Below, piece after piece: positions 34,085 through 42,580 of a stretch of DNA of 64,000 nt. The position numbers were made by a program, and so were the translations under genes. The notes under the pieces are model-generated. The model was not told the DNA's origin. It did no database searches and was given only the letters and a program-made list of their open reading frames with translations. Every line of letters starts with the position of its first letter. Position 1 is the first letter of the stretch. This DNA is from Lucifugimonas sp038150225 (GTDB lineage Bacteria > Chloroflexota > Dehalococcoidia > Lucifugimonadales > Lucifugimonadaceae): the NCBI GenBank assembly GCA_038150225.1, contig JAYQWG010000002.1, forward strand, positions 1-64,000. The letters are read 5' to 3'.

Positions 34085-34878
34085 GTCAGTAACCGCTTTC
34101 GGACTGAACGGCCGATTAATCCCACGATCAGGATCAGGGCTAGCAACGAGTAGAACAGAGTAGCTACAGTCTCGAATTTCAAGTCACTCATGGCGATGTG
34201 GACCTGGAACCCAATCCCGCCAAGACCAATGAAGCTGAGGACAGATGCTGTCCGAATCGCACACTCGAATCTGTAGAAAAGGTACGAAATCGTGTCTGGC
34301 AAAACTGTGGGTATTCGAGCGAGCGCGATCAGCTTCAAACCGCTTGCTCCCGACACCTGACATGCGGTGATATGCCCCTCAGGCACGTCCTGCAACCTCT
34401 CGGCGAAAATGCGACCAATGATTCCGGAGTACGGCAACGCTATTGCGATGATTCCTGCGGCCGGGGAAAGTCCGAATGCGGAGACGAATAGTAGCGCCCA
34501 GATCAGCTCGTGAATGGATCTGATTATTCCGAGATATGCCCTTACAAATACTGCTAATGCGAGAACGAATCGTTGATCGGTCGACAAGACTCCGGACGCA
34601 ATTAAGCCAAGTGGTAACCCGAAAAATATTGCGAGGGATAGCGCCGTGACCGCGTACGCGAGGGTAATCCACATTGCTCCGATTACTTCGCCCATCGTTT
34701 TGGGTGATAAATCAGGTGCTAGGAAAGACCCCACAATAGACCGGATAGCTGATCCGGCTCCCTCATTCGTGAGGTTCACCCAATCGACCGGTGACGCCGA
34801 CCACATCAGCAGGGCGGCGAAGAACAGAATCCACACACGACGATTTTCGAGCAGGTTCGTGATCATACTGATCATCAA
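34081..34878 (-). CDS. phnE: PhnE-type ABC transporter permease (first copy)
   Basis: 265 residues, about six membrane helices, with the EAA-like loop around GIIGRIFAERLQDVPEGHI followed by QVSGASGLKLIALARIPTVLP. It overlaps the ATPase gene by 4 nt upstream and the second permease by 4 nt downstream, so the four genes are translationally coupled. Substrate is set by the binding protein rather than the permeases. Confidence 0.88.
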   Translation of the reverse strand: MMISMITNLLENRRVWILFFAALLMWSASPVDWVNLTNEGAGSAIRSIVGSFLAPDLSPKTMGEVIGAMWITLAYAVTALSLAIFFGLPLGLIASGVLSTDQRFVLALAVFVRAYLGIIRSIHELIWALLFVSAFGLSPAAGIIAIALPYSGIIGRIFAERLQDVPEGHITACQVSGASGLKLIALARIPTVLPDTISYLFYRFECAIRTASVLSFIGLGGIGFQVHIAMSDLKFETVATLFYSLLALILIVGLIGRSVRKRLLT

Positions 34879-35696
34879 TCTCTACCCCAGTTGTCCACCT
34901 CGACTGGTAAGCGCACCTGCTTCGCCTCCTTTTGGTGGTCGTCGTAGACAAAAGAGGTGTCCTCGTCTGTAACTTCCGATGCCGGTTTATCGAAAATCAC
35001 CGAGCCGTCCCGAAGTCCGATAACCCGGTCGAAATGGCGGACAGCAAGTTCAGGGGCGTGAATATTCGCCACAACCGTTTTGACGAATTCACCCTCGATG
35101 CCAGTGCGACCGCACAGTACTTGCAATGTTTTGTCAGCAAGTGACGGGTCGAGAGCTGAAACTGGTTCGTCTGCAAGATGTAGGGCGGGAGCCTGGACTA
35201 GAAGACGGGCGAGGGCTACTCGCTGCTGCTGCCCCCCAGAAAGCAACGATGTTCGAACGTCGAGAAAATCCGAAAGCCCAAAAAAACTGGCTACGCGTTC
35301 TGAGCGGTTGTCGTGAACAGGCAAGAGAAGACTGCCAAGGGTACGAAGCAGTGACCAACGGCCAGAGTTCCCTACCTCGATATTTTTTCTCGCCGTCAGT
35401 TGAGGAATAAGATCGAGTTGCTGGTGCATGAACCCGACATCTTTGAACCGGTTTTTATTAGCGATGGCTTTGGAGTCGGTTCCTCGCAGCGTAATCCTGC
35501 CTGTGGTTGGACTAACCACGCCAGCAATCAGTCGAAGCAAAGTCGTTTTGCCAGCACCGCTCGGACCAATGATTGCGACCTTGTCACCTTGTTTAAATGT
35601 CAGGTCTATGGGGCCAACGACCGTCCGGTTTCCGTAACTCCGTGTAAGAGACTGTAAGCGGTATTCAGTACCGGTACGTTTATCGATTGCGTTCAT
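34875..35696 (-). CDS. phnC: PhnC-type ABC transporter ATPase
   Basis: 273 residues with Walker A GPSGAGKTT, Q-loop in FMHQQLDLIPQLTARKN, signature LLSGGQQQRVALARLL and Walker B LHLADEPVSALD. It matches ATPases of phosphonate-type importers. The C-terminus extends about 25 residues past the domain with a charged tail. It overlaps both neighbours by 4 nt. Confidence 0.92.
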   Translation of the reverse strand: MNAIDKRTGTEYRLQSLTRSYGNRTVVGPIDLTFKQGDKVAIIGPSGAGKTTLLRLIAGVVSPTTGRITLRGTDSKAIANKNRFKDVGFMHQQLDLIPQLTARKNIEVGNSGRWSLLRTLGSLLLPVHDNRSERVASFFGLSDFLDVRTSLLSGGQQQRVALARLLVQAPALHLADEPVSALDPSLADKTLQVLCGRTGIEGEFVKTVVANIHAPELAVRHFDRVIGLRDGSVIFDKPASEVTDEDTSFVYDDHQKEAKQVRLPVEVDNWGRD

Positions 35697-36586
35697 CTCA
35701 ACATGTCAAGAGAGCGGGCAATTTCTTCCAGATCGTCGTAGTCCGACGGATCTACGGGAACAAATGAATCAGTTTCAAAGAGGTCCAAGATCGTTCTTTC
35801 TCGATCAGTCGACCCGGAAATAGCGGTCATTGAATTCCTAATGCCGTCCGTGAATCCATCACCGAAATCTTTGTCGAGATTAGGATGTGCAAGCCACTGA
35901 TAGTCGACGTAGGTTGGTGTTTCGTGAATCGCCTTCACTTTGGACGTATCAACGCTTCCTTCTGACACAGCTCGTTCCCAAACGGCAGCATTCAACGCAC
36001 CCGCTTCGAAGCTTCCGCTCTCGACAAGTTTCCAGGTTAAATCGTGGGAGCCCGAGAAGTTCGGTACCCCTTGGAAATCGGATTCTGGATCAACCCCGGC
36101 TTGAACTAGAAAAGATCTCGGCATCAGGTGTCCAGACGTCGAATTAACTGAGCCGAAAGTGAAAGAAGAGCCTTTGAGGTCGGCAAGCGACTCCGCCTTC
36201 GAAGAAGAGTTGACCACGAATACCGAAGTGAACTCTTTATCACGTGGTCGTTGTACGACAGAAACTGCTCCAGGAGCGAAAGACTTGGCTTGAAGGCCGG
36301 TAAGTCCTCCGAACCATGCAAGAGTAATGTCACCGTTCTTGAATGCATTCACCAGGCTTGCGTAGTCAGTTACCGGAACATACTCGACATTCACATTGAG
36401 TTCGTCCGAAAGATGATCAGCGACCGCCCCGAAACGCTCTTCCAGTACTGAAATGTCCTGGTCGGGTATGCCACCCATATAGATGATTTTGTCTGCTTCA
36501 CCTGACCCACCGCTCGTGCACGAGATCAGTGCAGATAGTAGCGAGACAAAAAAGAAGAGGTGTAGGAATGAGATTTTCAGAGTCAA
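35693..36586 (-). CDS. PhnD-family substrate-binding lipoprotein for an oxyanion
   Basis: 297 residues from a TTG start. The signal segment ends in LISC, making Cys23 the lipidated residue, so it is anchored outside the membrane. Family blocks include GIPDQDISVLEERFGAVADH, LAWFGGLTGLQA, FGSVNSTSGHLMPR and GALNAAVWERAV. These particular blocks recall the branch of PhnD-like proteins annotated in databases as putative selenate-binding, as well as phosphonate/phosphite binders. The ligand is therefore open: phosphonate, phosphite, phosphate or selenate. No C-P lyase or selD lies in the window. It heads the operon. Confidence 0.85.
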   Translation of the reverse strand: MTLKISFLHLFFFVSLLSALISCTSGGSGEADKIIYMGGIPDQDISVLEERFGAVADHLSDELNVNVEYVPVTDYASLVNAFKNGDITLAWFGGLTGLQAKSFAPGAVSVVQRPRDKEFTSVFVVNSSSKAESLADLKGSSFTFGSVNSTSGHLMPRSFLVQAGVDPESDFQGVPNFSGSHDLTWKLVESGSFEAGALNAAVWERAVSEGSVDTSKVKAIHETPTYVDYQWLAHPNLDKDFGDGFTDGIRNSMTAISGSTDRERTILDLFETDSFVPVDPSDYDDLEEIARSLDMLR

Positions 36587-36938
36587 TGCCTAAACGGGCT
36601 TCTATGAATATTTGGTATGTGATCAATAGATGCAGTTTTTTGTTTGCTTAAACATGATGTTACGAATGGTTACTGTTCTAAAACAGGGTGTGGATTCGTT
36701 TATCAATGCGCATACGTAATGGATATTGCTGTTGGCAGTTCAATTAATTGTGGATGACCAGTTTGCGACATCGAAATACGTATACGTTGGTTGAGCCTAA
36801 GTTGGCGTGAGGCAACGCACTCGATGCCCCTAAGACGTTGACTGCAGTGTTTTCGTTGCTTACCTTGCCCGAGCGCATCCACCAGATAACGTGAAATCTA
36901 TGATTAGAGTTAATTCATTTAGATAGGAATTCCCAAAA
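36587..36938. promoter_or_regulatory. Divergent intergenic region, AT-rich
   Basis: 352 nt between the binding protein gene (minus) and the 2-hydroxyacid dehydrogenase (plus). It must contain both promoters. I see no supported coding frame, no strong hairpin and no clear Pho-box repeat. Confidence 0.4.
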
Positions 36939-37928
36939 TTGCCAAAGATCCTCGTAACACGCCGAACATTTCCTGAAGCCGCTGAGAAGTTGAGAGCAAG
37001 TGGTGCCGATGTAGAAATTTGGGAAGGTGAGGATTCTCCGGACCACGCGGCACTAATCGAGGCAGTGAGAGACGTTGACGGTTTGTACGCTCACATCACA
37101 AATGCCGTTGATGCCGAAGTGATGGATGCCGCCCCTAATCTGAAGGTGATTGCAGAGTTCGGAGTTGGCTACGACAACATCGATGTGAATGCTGCGAACG
37201 AGCGGGGAATTGCAGTTTGCAATACTCCCGGAATTCTTTCGGAGAGTACCGCTGACGAGGCGTTCGCCCTCCTTGCATCTATGGCACGCCGTACCTATGA
37301 CTTGCCCGGAATCGTGAAGCACGGTGAGTGGGGTGACTTTGATCCACTCGCATATTTGGCGACCGACATTCATCACAAAACACTTGGGATAGTCGGTATG
37401 GGCCGCATCGGATCCGAGATGGCAAAGCGCGCTGCCGGGTTCAACATGAACGTTATTTACTTCAACCGTAGCCGACGAGACGAAGAGTTCGGCGCAACTT
37501 ATGTCGACTCACTCGAAGAACTACTTGAGCGATCCGATTTCGTCTCGCTCCACAACCCTTTAACACCAGAGACCGAAAACCTCATGAGTTCAGATCAATT
37601 CAAGCTCATGAAAAAGACGGCAATTCTTATCAACACAACACGCGGGCCGGTTGTGAACCAGGACGATCTTTACGAGGCGTTGAAGAGCGGTGAAATCGCC
37701 GGTGCAGCGCTCGATGTGACGGTGCCTGAACCTATACCTTCCGACCACCCATTGTTGACCCTAGATAACTGCATGATCATGCCCCACGTTGCTAGCGCCA
37801 CTGGGGATACGCGTCTGAAGATGGCGATGATGAGCGTAGAGAACGTTCTCGCTGGTGTCGCAGGTGATTGGCCACCATACTGTGTGAACCAGTCCGAGAT
37901 TTCCGGGAACGCTCGTCTTAAGAGCTAA
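36939..37928 (+). CDS. D-isomer-specific 2-hydroxyacid dehydrogenase
   Basis: 329 residues from a TTG with AGGA upstream. The NAD-binding loop GIVGMGRIGSEMAKRAAGF lies in the middle, the catalytic Arg is in NTTRGPVVNQ, Glu in the VPEPIPSDHP block and His in IMPHVASATGD. This layout matches glyoxylate/hydroxypyruvate reductase-like and phosphoglycerate dehydrogenase-like enzymes without an ACT domain. Substrate not determined. Its last bases overlap the convergent YgiD-like gene by 4 bp. Confidence 0.93.
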   Translation: MPKILVTRRTFPEAAEKLRASGADVEIWEGEDSPDHAALIEAVRDVDGLYAHITNAVDAEVMDAAPNLKVIAEFGVGYDNIDVNAANERGIAVCNTPGILSESTADEAFALLASMARRTYDLPGIVKHGEWGDFDPLAYLATDIHHKTLGIVGMGRIGSEMAKRAAGFNMNVIYFNRSRRDEEFGATYVDSLEELLERSDFVSLHNPLTPETENLMSSDQFKLMKKTAILINTTRGPVVNQDDLYEALKSGEIAGAALDVTVPEPIPSDHPLLTLDNCMIMPHVASATGDTRLKMAMMSVENVLAGVAGDWPPYCVNQSEISGNARLKS

Positions 37929-38737
37929 CCGGCAGCGGTCGCTAGAACTGATCTCATTGATATCGTCCCAAAATCGAACGATTCATTGAAGTAACTGATC
38001 TCGTCGTTTTCCGTTTGCAATCCGATTAAATAGATCAACGGCAGGAAATGATCGTGGGTCGGATGCGCCAGCCTTGCCAGTTCACCGAGCTTGAGGAAAT
38101 CGACCACGCCTTTGTGATTATGGTTCGAAAGATGCTGTTCCATGATTCCATCGAACTCCGCGGCCCAACCGTAATTTCTGCCGATTGCCGTGAGATTGTG
38201 GACGATGTTTCCACTGCCAAGGATCAGTACCCCGTGGTTACGTAGTTCAACCAGGTCTTTGGCGAGTTGATAGTGATATTCAGGTGGTTGCGAGTAATCG
38301 ATGCTTAGTTGGTAGACCGGAATATCTGCCTCAGGGTACATCTTTTTCAAGACCGACCATGTTCCGTGGTCCAGACCCCATCGGTAATCCTCTGCTGCCT
38401 CGGTCTTTCGAATTAATTCGATGGTCTTCTTCGCAAATTCAGGAGAACCCTGGGCGGGATATTGCTGGTCAAAAAGTTCCTGCGGAAAACCACCAAAATC
38501 GTGGATAGTGCGAGGCACATCTACAGCGAGAACACGCGTCGAACCGGGAGTGAGCCAGTGAGCGGATATTGCGAGAATTGCAGTAGGTCTCGGCAATGTT
38601 TGGCCAACTCGCTCCCACTCTCGACCGTACTCGGTATCGAGGATAGCGTTCATCGGGTTACCGTGTCCCACAAACAGAAACGACATTTGTTCGGTACTCG
38701 GCAAATCCTGAAGTTGCGAAAACGTTGAATCAGTCAT
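37925..38737 (-). CDS. Class III extradiol dioxygenase, YgiD/DODA type
   Basis: 270 residues matching the LigB-superfamily 4,5-DOPA dioxygenase-like group in size. FLFVGHGNPMNAI near the start and ISAHWLTPG carry metal-binding His residues; HDFGGFPQELFDQQYPAQG and DHGTWSVLKKMYPEADIPV are diagnostic family blocks. The enzyme would cleave catechol-type rings using a metal and oxygen. The E. coli relative YgiD acts on L-DOPA, but the true substrate is unclear. Neighbouring genes do not show a complete aromatic pathway. Confidence 0.88.
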   Translation of the reverse strand: MTDSTFSQLQDLPSTEQMSFLFVGHGNPMNAILDTEYGREWERVGQTLPRPTAILAISAHWLTPGSTRVLAVDVPRTIHDFGGFPQELFDQQYPAQGSPEFAKKTIELIRKTEAAEDYRWGLDHGTWSVLKKMYPEADIPVYQLSIDYSQPPEYHYQLAKDLVELRNHGVLILGSGNIVHNLTAIGRNYGWAAEFDGIMEQHLSNHNHKGVVDFLKLGELARLAHPTHDHFLPLIYLIGLQTENDEISYFNESFDFGTISMRSVLATAAG

Positions 38738-38752
38738 CTTTTTGCCACTAAT

Positions 38753-38787
38753 AACTAAGGGTCGAACAGAATGTTCGACCCTTAGTT
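38753..38787 (-). terminator. Intrinsic terminator between enolase C and the dioxygenase
   Basis: A 16-bp perfect stem AACTAAGGGTCGAACA with its complement and a 3-nt loop lies 31 nt after the minus-strand enolase C stop and upstream of the dioxygenase gene. The U-tract is poor, so termination efficiency is uncertain. Confidence 0.65.
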
Positions 38788-38817
38788 TGATGCAACTTTG
38801 AAGTTTTCGATGAAGAC

Positions 38818-40017
38818 CTAGTCGAAGAAGTCCTGATCCTCTTCTCTGAGGTACTGCTTGGTTTCGTCGACACGGAACGATATACCCAGTCCAGGATTGT
38901 CGTTAACCGGGATGAAGCTGTCGGTCACTTCGTAGGCATCAATGCCTTCGAGGATGTCCCACCACCACTCGGGCTTACCACTTGGAAGCTCGAACGCTAT
39001 GAAGTTCTGCGGCATTGCAGCACCTGCGTGAACATGAGCTGCAAGACCAATCAAGCCATCGACGGTTCCATGTGGTGCCATCTGGATGTTGTGCAAATCA
39101 GCGAACTCGGCAATCCATTTGAGCTCCGAAATACCGCCAACATCCATCGGGTCTGGCCCAACTACATCGACAGCATGTTGCTCGATCAGATCCTTGAACC
39201 CGTGACGCAGGTAAATTTGCTCACCAGTGTGGATAGGTGTCGACGTGTACGGAGTCACTTGTAGGAAATACTCAGGGTGGACATAAGGCGTGTAGTCACC
39301 GGTAATGGTGTCTTCCATCCACATCAGGTGGTACGGCTCAAGCGCCTGTGCCAATCGAAGCGTGTCAGAGGCAGTTAGGCCCGGTCCACAGTCGAGTGCG
39401 AGTCCAACTTCATCGCCAAGCACTTCCTTCATTGCGATCACGGCTTCAACGGTGATGTTGAAGCCCTTCTCAGTCAGTACTCCTCGGTTACCGTACTTGT
39501 CGGCTTGGACGTACTCCCCGTACTGGAAGTCAGGCATGTGCTTCAGCATTGGCGAGCCGTGGAAGGCAATTCCCTGCTTGATGATGGAGAAGTTCTGGGG
39601 AAGCTCCTTCATCCATCGCATGTTTTCGGCAAAATCTTCAGGCGTGTAACCGTCGAAGCCCTTGCGGTAGTTACCGTTGTAAACGCGTACCTTGTCGCGG
39701 ATCTTTCCGCCGAGCAGTTTGTATACAGGTGCGTTCAGAGCCTTACCTGCAATATCCCAAAGTGCGATTTCGATCGCGCTTACCGCCGACCCCCACGGTT
39801 TGAATCCACCAACACGACGAATGTGTAGAAGGACACGCTCAACATCTGTCGGATCGAGTCCAACGATCATGTTTTTGTAGTACTCAATCTGGGGTTTGAA
39901 GAAGCCCTGGTTTCGTGGGGATTCAACTCCACCGATACCATCGATCCCCTCATCGGTCGTGATTCGGATTACCGGGTGGTCGCCAATTACTGCGACCTTG
40001 ATGTCTGTAATTTTCAT
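38818..40017 (-). CDS. Enolase superfamily enzyme C (tandem pair with D)
   Basis: 399 residues starting KITDIKVAVIG. Barrel elements: FSIIKQGIAFHG (Lys strand), LALDCGPG, WMEDTITGDY and HTGEQIYLRHG (metal ligands), and APHGTVDG (His). The closest relative in the window is enolase D next to it, which shares long blocks including EGIDGIG, LDPTDVERV, KLLGGK and HTGEQIYLR and a similar acidic tail ending DFFD. They are clear paralogs from tandem duplication. Likely a sugar acid dehydratase; substrate unknown. Confidence 0.9.
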   Translation of the reverse strand: MKITDIKVAVIGDHPVIRITTDEGIDGIGGVESPRNQGFFKPQIEYYKNMIVGLDPTDVERVLLHIRRVGGFKPWGSAVSAIEIALWDIAGKALNAPVYKLLGGKIRDKVRVYNGNYRKGFDGYTPEDFAENMRWMKELPQNFSIIKQGIAFHGSPMLKHMPDFQYGEYVQADKYGNRGVLTEKGFNITVEAVIAMKEVLGDEVGLALDCGPGLTASDTLRLAQALEPYHLMWMEDTITGDYTPYVHPEYFLQVTPYTSTPIHTGEQIYLRHGFKDLIEQHAVDVVGPDPMDVGGISELKWIAEFADLHNIQMAPHGTVDGLIGLAAHVHAGAAMPQNFIAFELPSGKPEWWWDILEGIDAYEVTDSFIPVNDNPGLGISFRVDETKQYLREEDQDFFD

Positions 40018-40134
40018 AACTGCTCTTTACTGTGCCGGAGCGCACGTGGCTAACTCCGCGAAATAATTCGGCGAAATTCTACGCTTGAATCAGCGACGAA
40101 TCAGATTGCAGAGGGAAATTTCCGTGAGGTTGGA

Positions 40135-41325
40135 CTAGTCGTCGAAGAAACCAGCGTCTTCTTCGCTTAGGTATTTCTTTGCTTCGTCCGGGATAAACGT
40201 CAGTCCAAGTCCGGGAGAATCTGGAACATCAATGTGACTGTTCGAGACAGCGAATTGTTCATGTCCTTCCATGATGTCGAGCCACCAGGCTGGATCCGGA
40301 GTAGGAAGCTCAAAAGCAATGAAGTTGTGCGGTAAGACCGCTGCAAGGTGAGTTTGTGCGGCAAGACCGATCAGACCATCACCAGTTCCGTGCGGAGCAA
40401 TCAAAATGCCGTGTAGATCCGCGTATTCTGCGATGAACTTCATTTCGGCTATACCGCCAACATCAGCTACATCTGGACCCAGCACGTTTACGGCGTTTGG
40501 CTCAATTAGATCAACAAAATTTTGTCGTAGATAAATCTGTTCACCCGTGTGAATTGGAGTCGAGGTGTAAGGCGTGATTTGTTTGTACAGATCAGCGAGC
40601 ACAAAGGGTGTGTAGTCCCCGGTAACCATGTCCTCGAGCCACACGATGTTCGAGCCTTCAAGTTCCTTGGCGAGCTTAAGTGCGTCAGGGACTGTCATCC
40701 CCGGACCACAATCGAGCGCTAATCCAACGTCATCTCCAACTACATCGAGCATCGCCTCGATGCGGGCCATCATGTATTTGAAGCCTTTGTGGGTTATCAA
40801 CCCTCGATTTGGATACCTGATTACATCTACAGGAGTGCCGTGGTAGAAACCCTCTACGTTCTGCATCCCGCCATGGAACGCAACACCTTGCTTGATGATT
40901 GAGAACTTGTATGGATGGTCCATCATCTTCTGCATGTTCTGGGCGTAGTGCTCGGGTTCTTTACCGTCCATCGGGAACCGCACGCTGCCGTTGTAGACCT
41001 GAACCCGGTCACGGACTTTTCCACCGAGCAGCTTGTAAACCGGTAGTCCTGCAGCTTTACCTGCGATGTCCCACAAAGCCATCTCGATAATACTGACGCC
41101 TGTACCCCAGGGCTTGAATGCTCCCCAGCGCCTGATACCGATCATGACTCGCTCAACGTCTGTTGGATCTAGCCCGATAATTTTCTCTCTATAAAACTCG
41201 ACGTGGGGTTTTAGGAATGGCTTCCACGTTTCGCCAGCACCGATTCCGTCGATGCCCTCATCCGTGGTGATTCGAACGACTGGCGCGCCGCCAATAATGG
41301 CGACTTTCATATCGGTGATTTTCAT
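40135..41325 (-). CDS. Enolase superfamily enzyme D (tandem pair with C)
   Basis: 396 residues from the ATG at 41325, which has AGGAG 5 nt upstream; the frame runs further upstream but that part overlaps the divergent dehydrogenase gene. Key segments: KFSIIKQGVAFHG, LALDCGPGMT, WLEDMVTGDY, HTGEQIYLRQN and APHGTGDG. Compared with C, the same catalytic residues are kept while the loop after FHG differs (GMQNVEGFYHG versus SPMLKHMPDF), suggesting a different substrate. It diverges from a Zn dehydrogenase. Confidence 0.9.
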   Translation of the reverse strand: MKITDMKVAIIGGAPVVRITTDEGIDGIGAGETWKPFLKPHVEFYREKIIGLDPTDVERVMIGIRRWGAFKPWGTGVSIIEMALWDIAGKAAGLPVYKLLGGKVRDRVQVYNGSVRFPMDGKEPEHYAQNMQKMMDHPYKFSIIKQGVAFHGGMQNVEGFYHGTPVDVIRYPNRGLITHKGFKYMMARIEAMLDVVGDDVGLALDCGPGMTVPDALKLAKELEGSNIVWLEDMVTGDYTPFVLADLYKQITPYTSTPIHTGEQIYLRQNFVDLIEPNAVNVLGPDVADVGGIAEMKFIAEYADLHGILIAPHGTGDGLIGLAAQTHLAAVLPHNFIAFELPTPDPAWWLDIMEGHEQFAVSNSHIDVPDSPGLGLTFIPDEAKKYLSEEDAGFFDD

Positions 41326-41460
41326 TGGGACTCCTGCGGAATAGAGGTATGTGAACCTGAATTGTTGAAGAATTTTGGCATGTTCAGTAGTTGTTGAGGA
41401 CGCCTTTTGAGTGGAGAATGGCGCGATCAGCCAAAACAACCCTAGATGAGACAACAGTCA

Positions 41461-42474
41461 ATGCTTCAAGCAACGTGGCGCGGCGGCAGCGAAATAACCA
41501 TCGACGAGGTTCCGATCCCGGAACCAGAGCCAAGTGAGTTGGTCTTGAAACTTCACTCATGTGGAGTTTGCGGTACCGACATTCACAAGACGCAGGGATT
41601 GTTCCCGGCAACACCACCTGAAATTCTCGGACACGAGTTTGTGGGACCGGTCGTGAAGATTGGTGAAGGCGTCCCAGAATCGCTGCTCGGCAAGATTATC
41701 GGTTGCACGTTGAATCCTGCCTGTGGCGAGTGCCAGGGATGTCTGACCTGGTCGGCAATGCATTGCGAGAGAGAGAAGCGCTACTCAGGTGGATTCTCCG
41801 AATATGTTCTCGTTGACCACCGACAAGCTCACATCGTTCCCGACGGTCTCGATCCCGAAATTGCCGCAATGGCTGAGCCCACCGCGTGTGTTGTTTCGAC
41901 AATAAACATGCTCGGCGAAATTGAAGAGGGTTGTGACGCGCTGGTCGTCGGCGGCGGACTTCTAGGACTTCTAACCGTTGGTGTTCTAAAACACCGCGGA
42001 GCCGGAAATATCATCTTTTCTGAGCCGAACCCTTCCAGACGTGCAATGGGTGTACAGTTCGGTGCCAACATTTTGAACGATCCAACTGCCGACGATTTAA
42101 CCGAATTGGTGATGGACACCACTGGTGGATACGGCGTCAAGATCGGGGCTGAAGCGGTAGGCGTTCCGCAACTTGTAGCCAACACATCGAAGTTGATCCG
42201 TCCACGAGGAAATTTGGTTCTTGTTGGCGTTAGTCCACAAGGTTCCAGCCTTCCTGTCGACCTGTACGACCTCCACTACAAAGAAATCACGGTAAGCGGA
42301 GCCTTCGGAGCCGGTGATGCATTTGGCGAAGCATTGGAAATCCTGCCACATCTCGACTTCAGCGGAGTAGTAAGTGGGCGTTACTCCGTTGCTGACACAG
42401 CAAAAGCCATTGAAGTTTCCGCCGCAGGGCAGGGCGTTAAGTACATGATCGGTCCTGGCGACTCGGTTCTTTAG
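41461..42474 (+). CDS. Zinc-dependent medium-chain alcohol/polyol dehydrogenase
   Basis: 337 residues from the ATG at 41461; an ATG at 41446 would add five residues and neither has a clear ribosome binding site. Catalytic zinc ligands lie in SCGVCGTDIHKT and GHEF, and the structural zinc lobe is complete (NPACGECQGC followed by HCE). The Rossmann loop is VVGGGLLGLLTVG. The family includes L-threonine, sorbitol and related dehydrogenases. It shares a 120-bp promoter region with enolase D, implying co-regulation, and is followed by a ThDP enzyme on the same strand. Confidence 0.9.
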   Translation: MLQATWRGGSEITIDEVPIPEPEPSELVLKLHSCGVCGTDIHKTQGLFPATPPEILGHEFVGPVVKIGEGVPESLLGKIIGCTLNPACGECQGCLTWSAMHCEREKRYSGGFSEYVLVDHRQAHIVPDGLDPEIAAMAEPTACVVSTINMLGEIEEGCDALVVGGGLLGLLTVGVLKHRGAGNIIFSEPNPSRRAMGVQFGANILNDPTADDLTELVMDTTGGYGVKIGAEAVGVPQLVANTSKLIRPRGNLVLVGVSPQGSSLPVDLYDLHYKEITVSGAFGAGDAFGEALEILPHLDFSGVVSGRYSVADTAKAIEVSAAGQGVKYMIGPGDSVL

Positions 42475-42580
42475 AGCGCCCGAAACATCTGGCAGAGCGA
42501 AGTTCGCCGCAGTACCCTGTGTGCGCCAACCAAACCTATTAGTCCGAATAAGCGCGATGAATGCGCATACGAGGTAGCAG

